Shown here piece by piece: positions 36,656-44,881 of a DNA stretch of 64,000 bases. Position 1 is the first letter of the stretch. Every line of letters begins with the position of its first letter. Origin of the DNA: an uncultured Bacteroidia bacterium (GTDB lineage: Bacteria; Bacteroidota; Bacteroidia; Bacteroidales; Prolixibacteraceae); NCBI GenBank assembly GCA_903918045.1, contig CAIXCY010000060.1, forward strand, positions 1-64,000, given 5' to 3'. A model generated the notes under the pieces. The model was given only the letters and a program-made list of their open reading frames with translations, made no database searches and was not told the DNA's origin. A program made the translations under genes and the position numbers.

Positions 36656-37114
36656 ATGATCAACACACTTTACAAAGATATTCTCGTTAAAGAAGTTCCG
36701 CCAGGAACCAATCAGGAATTAACATTTGCAGTAAAATATCCACTGGATATTCTGATTGCAGAGGATAATTTTGTCAATCAAAAATTAATTGAGCGGGTTT
36801 TACAAAAACTCGGATATCAAACCGATACAGCCGCTGATGGTATGGAGGTTCTTGATTTTTTGGCTAAAAAGAGATACAATGTGATCCTGATGGATGTCAG
36901 GATGCCTGAAATGGATGGTTATGAAGCAACTGTGGCTATTCGCAAAATGAACATTATTCAGCCTTACATTATTGCTATGACTGCCAACGTCTCGACAAGT
37001 GACCGTGAGGATTGCTTTGAGGCAGGTATGAATGACTTTATTCCAAAGCCGATTAGTATAGGCGAAGTCACGAGTAAACTTCAAATTGCATCAGCCTGCT
37101 TCAATTTGAAATAA
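36656..37114 (+). CDS. Stand-alone response regulator receiver protein
   Basis: 152 residues holding one receiver domain (about 30-145): acidic pair in LIAEDNFVNQKL, phosphoacceptor Asp80 in LMDVRMPEMDG, Thr in AMTANVS and Lys in IPKPIS. It has no output domain. Along its whole receiver it closely resembles the last receiver of the upstream hybrid kinase (shared AEDN..NQKLI...LGYxT, ILMDxxMPEMDG, IxQPYIIAxTAN, GMNDxIxKPI), which suggests it arose by partial duplication of that gene. It may act as a phosphate sink or a diffusible relay for the kinase, which also lacks a DNA-binding output. Confidence 0.88.
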   Translation: MINTLYKDILVKEVPPGTNQELTFAVKYPLDILIAEDNFVNQKLIERVLQKLGYQTDTAADGMEVLDFLAKKRYNVILMDVRMPEMDGYEATVAIRKMNIIQPYIIAMTANVSTSDREDCFEAGMNDFIPKPISIGEVTSKLQIASACFNLK

Positions 37115-37136
37115 GTTGTAATAATTGGGACTTCTC

Positions 37137-39899
37137 CTAGGGTCTTTTAATAACCTTCCTGACTAATGTTTCTCCATTTATATTTTGTGCTTTCACCATA
37201 TAGAGACCCGGGTTCAAATCACCAATAAAAAGATTATTTTCAGCTCCCTGAAGTGTCGAGAGTTGAAATTCCTTGACTTTAACCCCCGTGAGACTAAAAA
37301 TCGATAACTTTTGTGACCCCGTAACCGAGATTACCTTTAGATAATCGGACGCAGGATTGGGACTGATCTGCAGGTAGTTCTGACTTTTAATCAAAGGAAC
37401 ATCCGTGACTATGTTCCCCAGGTTTTGAGTCGAAAAGAGCTTGTATTCGCCGGCTGCCAGCGGTACACTCTGCGATGTCGTGGCTACGCTTATCGTTTTT
37501 TGACCAAAGAAGTCATACCACGTTCCCGCTTTTTGAAAATCCAGAACCGGACTTGCGCTAGCTACTCCAAAATTTCCGACAATTAAAACATGTTCTCCAT
37601 TAAGATTCAATTTAATCCATTTGATATCACTTGCCACAGCCTGGCTGAAATCGGTAGTAGAAAAAATCGGCGCACTTTTTTTCAACTGAAAAAGTTGAGA
37701 AAACACCTTATTCAGCAGCGCTCTGTCCGCATTATCCTTATATTCCCAATGGATAGGTTTCTCCCCGACCCGATCGTTATTATAATTGATGGAGATATCA
37801 TAACCAAGTTCTTCAAACTGCCAGATCATCTTTGGACCCGGCACAGGAATAAACAAGGCAGCAGTCAAGGCTGCCCGGTTAAGTGCCACCTTTAGACTCT
37901 TGATGTCGTATGAACCTGAAGCATTTCCATAATTAAGACATTGATATAGAATGCGTTCCTCATCATGGCTCTCCATGTAGCCAAGTTGACCCGGGTTAGT
38001 CCATCCCAAGTAGGCATAAGATGCGGATGTCCAATCAGACTTATTACCATCATTATATCCCATTGCCCCCTGAGAAGCATTATAATTAAAGTTTCCCCAC
38101 AGTAGAATCCCTTTACTGGCTAATTCGGTCTGTTCCGGATTATCTGCAAGGTGCTCAAAAATTACCATAGCACCTGGTTTACGGACCCAGATCTCATGCG
38201 CCATCCGTTCCAGGTTGTCAACTCTGGCCTGGTCGTAACTGCCACCCCAATCATTCGGATCAGTTCTTGGAGTATTGGAAAATCCCTTTGTGAAGTCAAA
38301 CCTAAAACCGTCAATCTTATATTCGCTCATCCAGAACGAATTGATGCTATCCACGAGCTGCCGCGTAGATGGGCTGTCATGATTAAAGTCATATCCCCAT
38401 TGTAATGAGGGATTTGCAAAATTACTCTTCTGATTGTACCAGGGATTCTGAGCCGTAGGTTTAGTCCCATCAAAATAGAGCTGAACAAACGGACTCTGGC
38501 CATAGGAATGGTTAAGCACCAGGTCAAGCACTGTGGCAATTCCCCTTTTATGACATTCATCGACCAATAATTTCAAATCATTCTTAGGTCCATAGTATTT
38601 ATCCGGGGCAAAATAGAAGGATGGATTGTATCCCCAGCTGGAGTTTCCTTCAAACTCATTCACGGGCATTAACTCCAGAACATTTACACCCAGTGTCTTT
38701 AAATAATCAAGATGGCTGATTACCCCGGTATAGGAATGCAGCTGGTCAAAATCCCTGACATGACATTCGTACACCACCATTGTGTCGGGAGAAACTGCCC
38801 CGAATTTTGCAATTTGCCAGTTATATGGCTGTTGGTTGGTTTGCAAAACACTGGTAATGCCCTCCGTTTTGCCAGCAGGATAAGGAATTAATCCCGGATA
38901 AGTCGTTGTAGTGATATACTTGTCATTATCAGGATCAGAAGTTTTTTCGGTATAGGGATCGGCTATCTTAAGATTTCCATCGACAAGGTATTGAAAAGGG
39001 TACTCTTTCCCCGAAGTAAGGCCGGTTATGTCTAACCAGAAGTAGTCACCATCTCTTTTCATCCGGGAGGATGAGGAGGGAGTCCAGTTGTTAAACTCAC
39101 CAATAACGTGAACGGTTGATTTGAAAGGAGCCCATAGTACCAGCCTTGCACTCTGGGTATCCAGATAATTAATCCCCTTTTTCGCACCGACAGGAAGCGT
39201 TTGGACCACCTGAGGACCAATCACATTAATAAAAATAGAATCTGTGGCCACTGTTGCCCCGCTGGTTGCAGTCACTTTCAGCCAGTAATCGCCTGGTTGA
39301 GAAGCATTAAAAGGGTATGAAAGCTGTGTTGCACCGGTAACGGACGCAACCTGATTGCTGTTCATGAAAAGACGAATATCAGCTATTGCACTCGAGGAGG
39401 CAAGAACCTGTAGATTTGCATCCTGATTCAGGATTGAATTCCCTGAAGGATTTGTAAATGCAACATTCAAACCGGAACTATAAACATCGATAAGGATATT
39501 TTTAGTCTGTTTGGTACCATCAGCACTTCTAAAGACAAAGGCCATCTGCTTAATGATTTCTCCGGCAGGGACACTATAAAAGCCCCGGATGTCAGGTGTA
39601 ATCTGGAGTGAATAGGTATTATTGGTTATTCTGGTAAGTTTAGGTTGCAGCGTATTATTGCCCCAGGTTCCGATGACGTGTTGCCAATCAGTCAGGGAAG
39701 AACTTTTATCGGTAATAACACCGGTATGGGTATAAACATCTCCTGTATAATCTTTTAAGCCGGCATCACCCAGCGTGGCATCGAAGGTGATCGAAACCGG
39801 GAGGTTTTCGATGGGCAAGGTAGGATTGGTTGTCACCTGCGAAAAGGTGAACTTACAAAAAAGTACCAGACTAAGAAGAAGAGTTATTCGATATAACAT
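37137..39899 (-). CDS. Secreted GH13 alpha-amylase family protein with T9SS sorting domain
   Basis: 920 residues from ATG 39899. A 933-residue form from 39938 is possible, but the signal peptide MLYRITLLLSLVLFCKFTFSQ begins at 39899. Domain order: N-terminal beta domains (about 20-220), CBM48-like E-set (about 240-340, VIGEFNNWTPSS), GH13 barrel (about 370-740) and T9SS type A C-terminal domain (last 80, LQISPNPASDYLKV...LVRKVIKR). Catalytic motifs: DGFRFDFTKG (nucleophile Asp), VIFEHLAD (acid Glu) and MESHDEER (Asp). T9SS export should place it at the cell surface or outside, giving the first cut on starch for the SusCDEF proteins encoded upstream. A hairpin terminator separates it from susF, so it may be expressed at a different level. 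Confidence 0.92.
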   Translation of the reverse strand: MLYRITLLLSLVLFCKFTFSQVTTNPTLPIENLPVSITFDATLGDAGLKDYTGDVYTHTGVITDKSSSLTDWQHVIGTWGNNTLQPKLTRITNNTYSLQITPDIRGFYSVPAGEIIKQMAFVFRSADGTKQTKNILIDVYSSGLNVAFTNPSGNSILNQDANLQVLASSSAIADIRLFMNSNQVASVTGATQLSYPFNASQPGDYWLKVTATSGATVATDSIFINVIGPQVVQTLPVGAKKGINYLDTQSARLVLWAPFKSTVHVIGEFNNWTPSSSSRMKRDGDYFWLDITGLTSGKEYPFQYLVDGNLKIADPYTEKTSDPDNDKYITTTTYPGLIPYPAGKTEGITSVLQTNQQPYNWQIAKFGAVSPDTMVVYECHVRDFDQLHSYTGVISHLDYLKTLGVNVLELMPVNEFEGNSSWGYNPSFYFAPDKYYGPKNDLKLLVDECHKRGIATVLDLVLNHSYGQSPFVQLYFDGTKPTAQNPWYNQKSNFANPSLQWGYDFNHDSPSTRQLVDSINSFWMSEYKIDGFRFDFTKGFSNTPRTDPNDWGGSYDQARVDNLERMAHEIWVRKPGAMVIFEHLADNPEQTELASKGILLWGNFNYNASQGAMGYNDGNKSDWTSASYAYLGWTNPGQLGYMESHDEERILYQCLNYGNASGSYDIKSLKVALNRAALTAALFIPVPGPKMIWQFEELGYDISINYNNDRVGEKPIHWEYKDNADRALLNKVFSQLFQLKKSAPIFSTTDFSQAVASDIKWIKLNLNGEHVLIVGNFGVASASPVLDFQKAGTWYDFFGQKTISVATTSQSVPLAAGEYKLFSTQNLGNIVTDVPLIKSQNYLQISPNPASDYLKVISVTGSQKLSIFSLTGVKVKEFQLSTLQGAENNLFIGDLNPGLYMVKAQNINGETLVRKVIKRP

Positions 39900-40211
39900 A
39901 CTGATAAAATAAATACGAATAAAAGGAAAAATCGCCACTCAAAATGTGGGAATAGATGTTTCTCAAATAAACATTGCTATTGCTTTATTAAACAAGGCAA
40001 ATAAGGTTTATTCAGACATACTGTCAAAGCTACTAAGGTTTTTTGAAAAGCGTTAAGGTTTTGTAAAAAAAAATAACTCCTATCAAATAATATTTAACCA
40101 CATAGAAGATCCTGCCTTCACAATTTGGGTTGATCCCAAAACACCTTCCGGGAAATAAAAAAAAGGCTTATCCACTTGTACTAAGCAGATAAGCCTTTTA
40201 GGTTTATAAAA
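39900..40211. other. Intergenic region between amylase and susF-like gene
   Basis: The region of 312 bp holds the susF-side terminator (40161-40199). On the minus strand there is a possible -7 box TAGCTTTG (40032-40025), about 126 bp before the amylase start, with no clear -33 partner. Otherwise it is AT-rich with no further gene seen. Confidence 0.5.
40161..40199 (-). terminator. Intrinsic terminator after the susCDEF run
   Basis: Perfect 12-bp arms (40161-40172 and 40188-40199), a 15-nt loop, and an A-run on the plus strand that reads as U-rich sequence after the stem in minus-strand RNA. It lies 12 bp past the susF-like stop codon. Confidence 0.75.
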
Positions 40212-42140
40212 TTAATTTTTTGTTACCGTTGCCACTTTAGCCACAGGATCAAAAGTGACGGTATAGGTTCCATCAACATTTCCCGGAACCCCGATGTTAT
40301 GGCCGCCGGATCCTAATGGAACCGTAGTTGCATTGATATAGTTATCTGCAGAACCATCTGAAGTCCCTAATCCGCCAAAATTGATAGGCCAATCATGATT
40401 TGCCCTAATTTTGAAGGTTTTACCGCCACTGGAAGAAACCAAAGCCACGGTACTTGTCCAGACTTTGGCAACAGAGTTCCATGTCATCGGAGTATCCGTG
40501 CTCCAGCCTCCCGGAGTAGCATCTCCGATTAATCCCCAGGTTGTGAGGTTATAGGTATATGCATTTGGATGGCTCAGATCTAACGTAACAGCATAATCAG
40601 CAGTTACTGCTATCGGGATATTATTATTATCCTTGGTATCAAGCTTACCATCTACAGTTACACTGCCATAATTCACACCCCAGTCTGATGTACCTCTAAA
40701 TTTGATATTTCCACCAGAAGTTAAATGTATTGGTAAAGAGAATGTTTTCGCAGACGGATCATAAACCATATCGGTCTGGGCACCCCATCCTCCTGGAGTA
40801 GCATCACCAATTATACCCCAGTTTGTGGCAACTGCAGTATAGGTCATCGCGGTAGCATCGGCATTGATTTTGTAATATCCTTTGGATGAAGCAATATTAT
40901 TTTTGGCATTTGGATCCAACTTGCCAGGTTCCAAAACACCATTCCCATCATTGTTGGCATAATTTGGACCATCCCAGTTAAGTTGGGAAGCAAATTTCCA
41001 GTTGTTGGTTCCATTGGCCATATAGACATAACCTTCAAGCTTGTCACCGGCAGCAATAGTGCTGATTACCTGTGGTGATTTGTCCGGAGACCAATCGGCC
41101 AATCCGGAACCTGGGTAGCTCGCACCAACATAATCGCCGGGAAGATTCCAGGTAAGGATGTCGGCCAGTGTTTTAAGCTGCACATCGGCGCCATAAGCAG
41201 TACCCGCGCTGTTTGTAGCATAGGCACGGACATGATAAACGGTATTACTTGTCAACCCCGTAAGGTTACTGACAAAGAGACCGGTACCTGTTGCTCCATC
41301 AATTTTTGTTCCGGTAATATCCGGATTTGCTGCGGTACCCCATGCCAGACCCCTTGCAGTAATAGCACCACCTCCATCATAGGTAACCGATCCACCAGAG
41401 ATTGCACTAACTTTTGTAACTGCGGTAGCTGCAGTTGTCGTTACAACAGGATAATCTACCAAGGTTGTGAAGGCGACCTCAGGACCATAACCAGTACCAG
41501 CTGAATTAGTTGCATAACTGCGTACATAATAGGCTGTATGCCCTTTTAAACCGGTAAGGGTGCTTACAAATACACCAATTCCATTGGCATCGGATGTCTT
41601 TGATCCCGAAATGGTAGGGTTATGAGCCAGACCATAGGCTACACCGCGGGCAGTTACAGCAGCACCACCTGCAACAGTTACGTTTCCGCCGGTGATTGCC
41701 GAATTACCTGTAAGAGCGGTAATTGCTGTTGTAGTAAGGGTCGGAACTACAGGTGAGGTTGTAAAAGTTACCTGTTCGCCATAAATAGTCCCTGTTGCAT
41801 TGGTTGCATAAGCACGGGCATAATAAAGCGTTGCATAAGCAAGCCCTCCAACTTTGACCGTGTAGGTTGCACCAGTAACAGGACCGGTAAACGGTACTTT
41901 GGTGTTGGCAATTGTTGGGGCTGCTGAAATGCCGTAGCAAACTCCCTCCTCGGTAAAACCACCACCGGCAGCGACTACAAAGCCGACAACTGTGACAGAA
42001 TCAGATTTCACATTCAATACCTGTGAAGTAGAAAGCCTCGGAGCTAATCGCACGTCCGCGTTTTCCTTCGTACATGCGCCAAAAAACAGGATCGCAGTAA
42101 CCAGTACGGCCAATAATTTATATATGGACACTTTTTTCAT
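40212..42140 (-). CDS. SusF-like outer membrane starch-binding lipoprotein with fibronectin-like repeats
   Basis: 642 residues from ATG 42140 (an upstream ATG at 42164 adds 8). Lipoprotein signal (LVTAILFFGAC). Three repeats of about 95 residues fill about 30-325, with pattern (S)AxTGGxVT...ARGVAYG...NPTI...L.GL...YYVRAYATNSAGTGYG...FTTL, as in lipoproteins with fibronectin-like tandem units. The C-terminal half has SusE/SusF starch-binding domains: two IGDATPGGW modules and a preceding Asp/Asn-rich one. It ends in GSADNYINATTVPL...VATVTKN, close to the SusE C-terminus, showing common descent. It should sit on the cell surface beside SusC/SusD and hold maltodextrins. Confidence 0.87.
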   Translation of the reverse strand: MKKVSIYKLLAVLVTAILFFGACTKENADVRLAPRLSTSQVLNVKSDSVTVVGFVVAAGGGFTEEGVCYGISAAPTIANTKVPFTGPVTGATYTVKVGGLAYATLYYARAYATNATGTIYGEQVTFTTSPVVPTLTTTAITALTGNSAITGGNVTVAGGAAVTARGVAYGLAHNPTISGSKTSDANGIGVFVSTLTGLKGHTAYYVRSYATNSAGTGYGPEVAFTTLVDYPVVTTTAATAVTKVSAISGGSVTYDGGGAITARGLAWGTAANPDITGTKIDGATGTGLFVSNLTGLTSNTVYHVRAYATNSAGTAYGADVQLKTLADILTWNLPGDYVGASYPGSGLADWSPDKSPQVISTIAAGDKLEGYVYMANGTNNWKFASQLNWDGPNYANNDGNGVLEPGKLDPNAKNNIASSKGYYKINADATAMTYTAVATNWGIIGDATPGGWGAQTDMVYDPSAKTFSLPIHLTSGGNIKFRGTSDWGVNYGSVTVDGKLDTKDNNNIPIAVTADYAVTLDLSHPNAYTYNLTTWGLIGDATPGGWSTDTPMTWNSVAKVWTSTVALVSSSGGKTFKIRANHDWPINFGGLGTSDGSADNYINATTVPLGSGGHNIGVPGNVDGTYTVTFDPVAKVATVTKN

Positions 42141-42169
42141 ATCATTTTTTTTAAAATGTTTCATACCTT

Positions 42170-43210
42170 TTAGTTCTTAACCACTGTTGCTTTTAGATCC
42201 TGAATGTACAGCTTGACGGTGTAATTCCCTGCACCTCCATTAAGACCGATATTTTTCCCACCGGCAGCCAATGGAACAGTTGTAGCATCGGTATAATTAT
42301 CAGCAGAGCCATCGGCTGTGCCTTTTCCGCCCCAGTTTGTCGCCCATCCATCATTAAGTCTGAATTTAATTTGATCATTTGTCAGATTAACGGTAATTAC
42401 CCAACAACCATTAACTGCATCATAATCCATTTTACTATCCGGACTATTCCATCCATTAGGTGTTGCAGATCCTACCAGACCAATCATATAGGAATCGATT
42501 GCGTAGGTAAGTCCCTTGGTATCTGCAGTAAATTTATACCATCCACTTGCTGTGGCAGTAATTCCACCCCCATTTGCGGCAAATGCACCACCGGTAAGCC
42601 CGTAGATAGTTCCCGTATCGGGATCTTTTAAGGTAAACGGTTTTGTGGCATCAAGTTTTACAAAACCGGTGTATTTGCCATCACCCAAAGCAGATTCAAT
42701 TTTCTGAGTAATACCCGAACCGACTAAATCCAAACGCGGTAAACCATAAACGGTAACATTGGCTGTATTTACTGCGGAACTATAAACCATTGGGGTATAT
42801 CCTGTTCCTGCATCGATAGCCATAACCGCTCTGATCCTGAAATCGACAGCAGAGACCTGATCGGCCGTGAACTTTTTAAGTAAAATGCCATTTAAACTAC
42901 TAACCGAAATAGACATTGAAAGATCCTGTACATCATTAAGGATAGCGATTGCATTGACAAAATTATTCCCTTTGGCGCAAGCCTCAAGATAATAGGTAGC
43001 GGAGGCCTGAAAACCCGGATCCAAAGGAGTTCCAACAAAAACAAGTGATTTTGTTCCATTGGTTCTTGTAAGGGTTAAGTCAGGCATAGTCTTAATCGTA
43101 GGGACAATCGGGCTGGCTAGCATAACCACCTTCGTTTCGTCTTTTTTACAGGCAAACAAAAGTGCGAACAACCCGATGAAAGATAAATATATAAGTAAAT
43201 TTTTATTCAT
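42170..43210 (-). CDS. SusE-like outer membrane lipoprotein
   Basis: 346 residues. Lipoprotein signal (YLSFIGLFALLFAC, Cys21). A SusE N-terminal Ig-like domain (about 30-155, DLTLTRTNGTKSLVF) is followed by one or two starch-binding domains ending in WATNWGGKGTADGSADNYTDATTVPL...KATVVKN. It is the third gene of the susCDEF run, 19 nt after susD. SusE binds starch oligosaccharides at the cell surface and is accessory to uptake. The susF-like product shares its C-terminal module. Confidence 0.88.
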   Translation of the reverse strand: MNKNLLIYLSFIGLFALLFACKKDETKVVMLASPIVPTIKTMPDLTLTRTNGTKSLVFVGTPLDPGFQASATYYLEACAKGNNFVNAIAILNDVQDLSMSISVSSLNGILLKKFTADQVSAVDFRIRAVMAIDAGTGYTPMVYSSAVNTANVTVYGLPRLDLVGSGITQKIESALGDGKYTGFVKLDATKPFTLKDPDTGTIYGLTGGAFAANGGGITATASGWYKFTADTKGLTYAIDSYMIGLVGSATPNGWNSPDSKMDYDAVNGCWVITVNLTNDQIKFRLNDGWATNWGGKGTADGSADNYTDATTVPLAAGGKNIGLNGGAGNYTVKLYIQDLKATVVKN

Positions 43211-43229
43211 GGTTTAAAAGATTAAGAGA

Positions 43230-44861
43230 TTAATAACCCGAGTTTTGTTTGATGTTAGGATTTGCAGAAACCTCATCACCCGGAATCGGGAACAGATTTA
43301 AATGGTTATCTGTTGTTCCACCTGCAAAAGTACCGCCTTTCCATTGCCATTTATAAGATCCGTCTGTAAATTGACCAAAACGAACCAGGTCAGTACGACG
43401 TTGGGCTTCATAATAAAATTCACGTCCGCGTTCGTCGAGCAGGAATTGATCAGTTACCTGACCGGCAGTGATATTTCCTGAAGCATCTCCAAAAGCACGC
43501 GTTCGGATAAGGTTAATATCGGTGACTGCAGCAGCATCATTATTCAGTTTATGTGAAGCTTCAGCCCTCATCAGTAAAGCATCTGCATAACGGAAAACCG
43601 GGAAATCGGTATTTGCGAAGGCTGCATTATAATCTGCAGACTGTGTGCCGTTTGCATTTTTTGCCCAGAATTTATAAACTCCAATACCGTAATCGCCGCT
43701 TGATGAAGCGCTAGGAATATCGAGTGATTTTTTGACTCTTAGGAATACCCGTTTGTCTTTACTCTTTGCAAACCATGGATCGTTAGTTGGAATAGGATTA
43801 TTTCCATAGGTGGCCAAAGTATCAACCAATACATTCATAAACTGTTTGCGGGCCCGGTTTCCATTCCAGTTGGTATTCGAAGTTAAACCAAGATCAGGAG
43901 CATTAATATAGGTTCCATCGCTCGAAGATTCAATGATGAAGGTTGTTCCGACATAACCTTGTGTATGAATTCCGTCCTGTGCCCATGCAAAAATCATCTC
44001 AGGATTTGTCTTTCCGTCATTATCTGCGCTAAAATTCTGTCTGTAGTTGGTTGCCAGTTGATAAGCGGCACTGTTAACCACTTTATCGCAATAGATTTTA
44101 CAACTATCCCATTTTGCTGTTCCGGTATAAACCTTGGCATTCAGATAAACACGGGCCAGTAACATCCAACAGGCAGCCTGATTTGCCTGTGAAGACAACT
44201 TATCGGGAGCTGGTAACTTTGTTTCGATTGCATGCAATTCAGAAACGATGTAGTTGAATAATTTTGCCCTGCCAATCTTTGGATCGGGATCCAACTGTTT
44301 CGGAAAAAACTTTCCAACACCATCAAGGTCAGTTACAAAAGGTGGATTTCCGAACAGGTCCATATCCCATGCATAGGCCAATGCTCTTAAGAAACGTGCC
44401 TGAGCATTATAGTTGACAATTATCGGATCTGTTTTTCCGTTGGTGTTCCTGATAAATTCGTTGGCATAGGTAACACTTAGACTTAAACGCTGGTAAAGAG
44501 CGGTAAGGAAAGGGTTCTGCGGACTCCAGGTCTGGGTATTTAAATCAGCAATACCAACATCTCCCCAGGCGCAAATCGCCTCGTCGGTGGTTATTTCCTG
44601 GCAATTCCAGAGTGCTCTTGTGGTCGTAAAGAAATTACCATCAGAGGCTGCAATATCATCTCCTCCTGAACTTCCCTGCCCTGAAATAATAAAACTTGCG
44701 TAGATCTTTCCAAGAGATTCAGTCATATAAACTGCGCTATCTCCCAAATTTCCTGCCAAAATAGTGTTGGGATCTTTTGGAATTACATTCAAATCTTTCA
44801 CACACGATGTGAACATCAGTGCTGAAAAAGCGATTCCTAATATTAAAATCTTTTTATTCAT
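43230..44861 (-). CDS. susD: SusD/RagB family nutrient-binding lipoprotein
   Basis: 543 residues. Lipoprotein signal (AFSALMFTSC). TPR-type helical core and the SusD/RagB C-terminal motif RYADALLMRAEASHKLN...INLIRTRAF...LLDERGREFYYEAQRRTDLVRFGQF...FPIPGDEVSANPNIKQN. It forms the lid of the SusC channel on the cell surface and binds the glycan. With the GH13, GH65 and SusE/F neighbours the ligand is most likely maltodextrin. It starts 20 nt after susC ends. Confidence 0.95.
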   Translation of the reverse strand: MNKKILILGIAFSALMFTSCVKDLNVIPKDPNTILAGNLGDSAVYMTESLGKIYASFIISGQGSSGGDDIAASDGNFFTTTRALWNCQEITTDEAICAWGDVGIADLNTQTWSPQNPFLTALYQRLSLSVTYANEFIRNTNGKTDPIIVNYNAQARFLRALAYAWDMDLFGNPPFVTDLDGVGKFFPKQLDPDPKIGRAKLFNYIVSELHAIETKLPAPDKLSSQANQAACWMLLARVYLNAKVYTGTAKWDSCKIYCDKVVNSAAYQLATNYRQNFSADNDGKTNPEMIFAWAQDGIHTQGYVGTTFIIESSSDGTYINAPDLGLTSNTNWNGNRARKQFMNVLVDTLATYGNNPIPTNDPWFAKSKDKRVFLRVKKSLDIPSASSSGDYGIGVYKFWAKNANGTQSADYNAAFANTDFPVFRYADALLMRAEASHKLNNDAAAVTDINLIRTRAFGDASGNITAGQVTDQFLLDERGREFYYEAQRRTDLVRFGQFTDGSYKWQWKGGTFAGGTTDNHLNLFPIPGDEVSANPNIKQNSGY

Positions 44862-44881
44862 ATCTATATCTTATTAGAATA

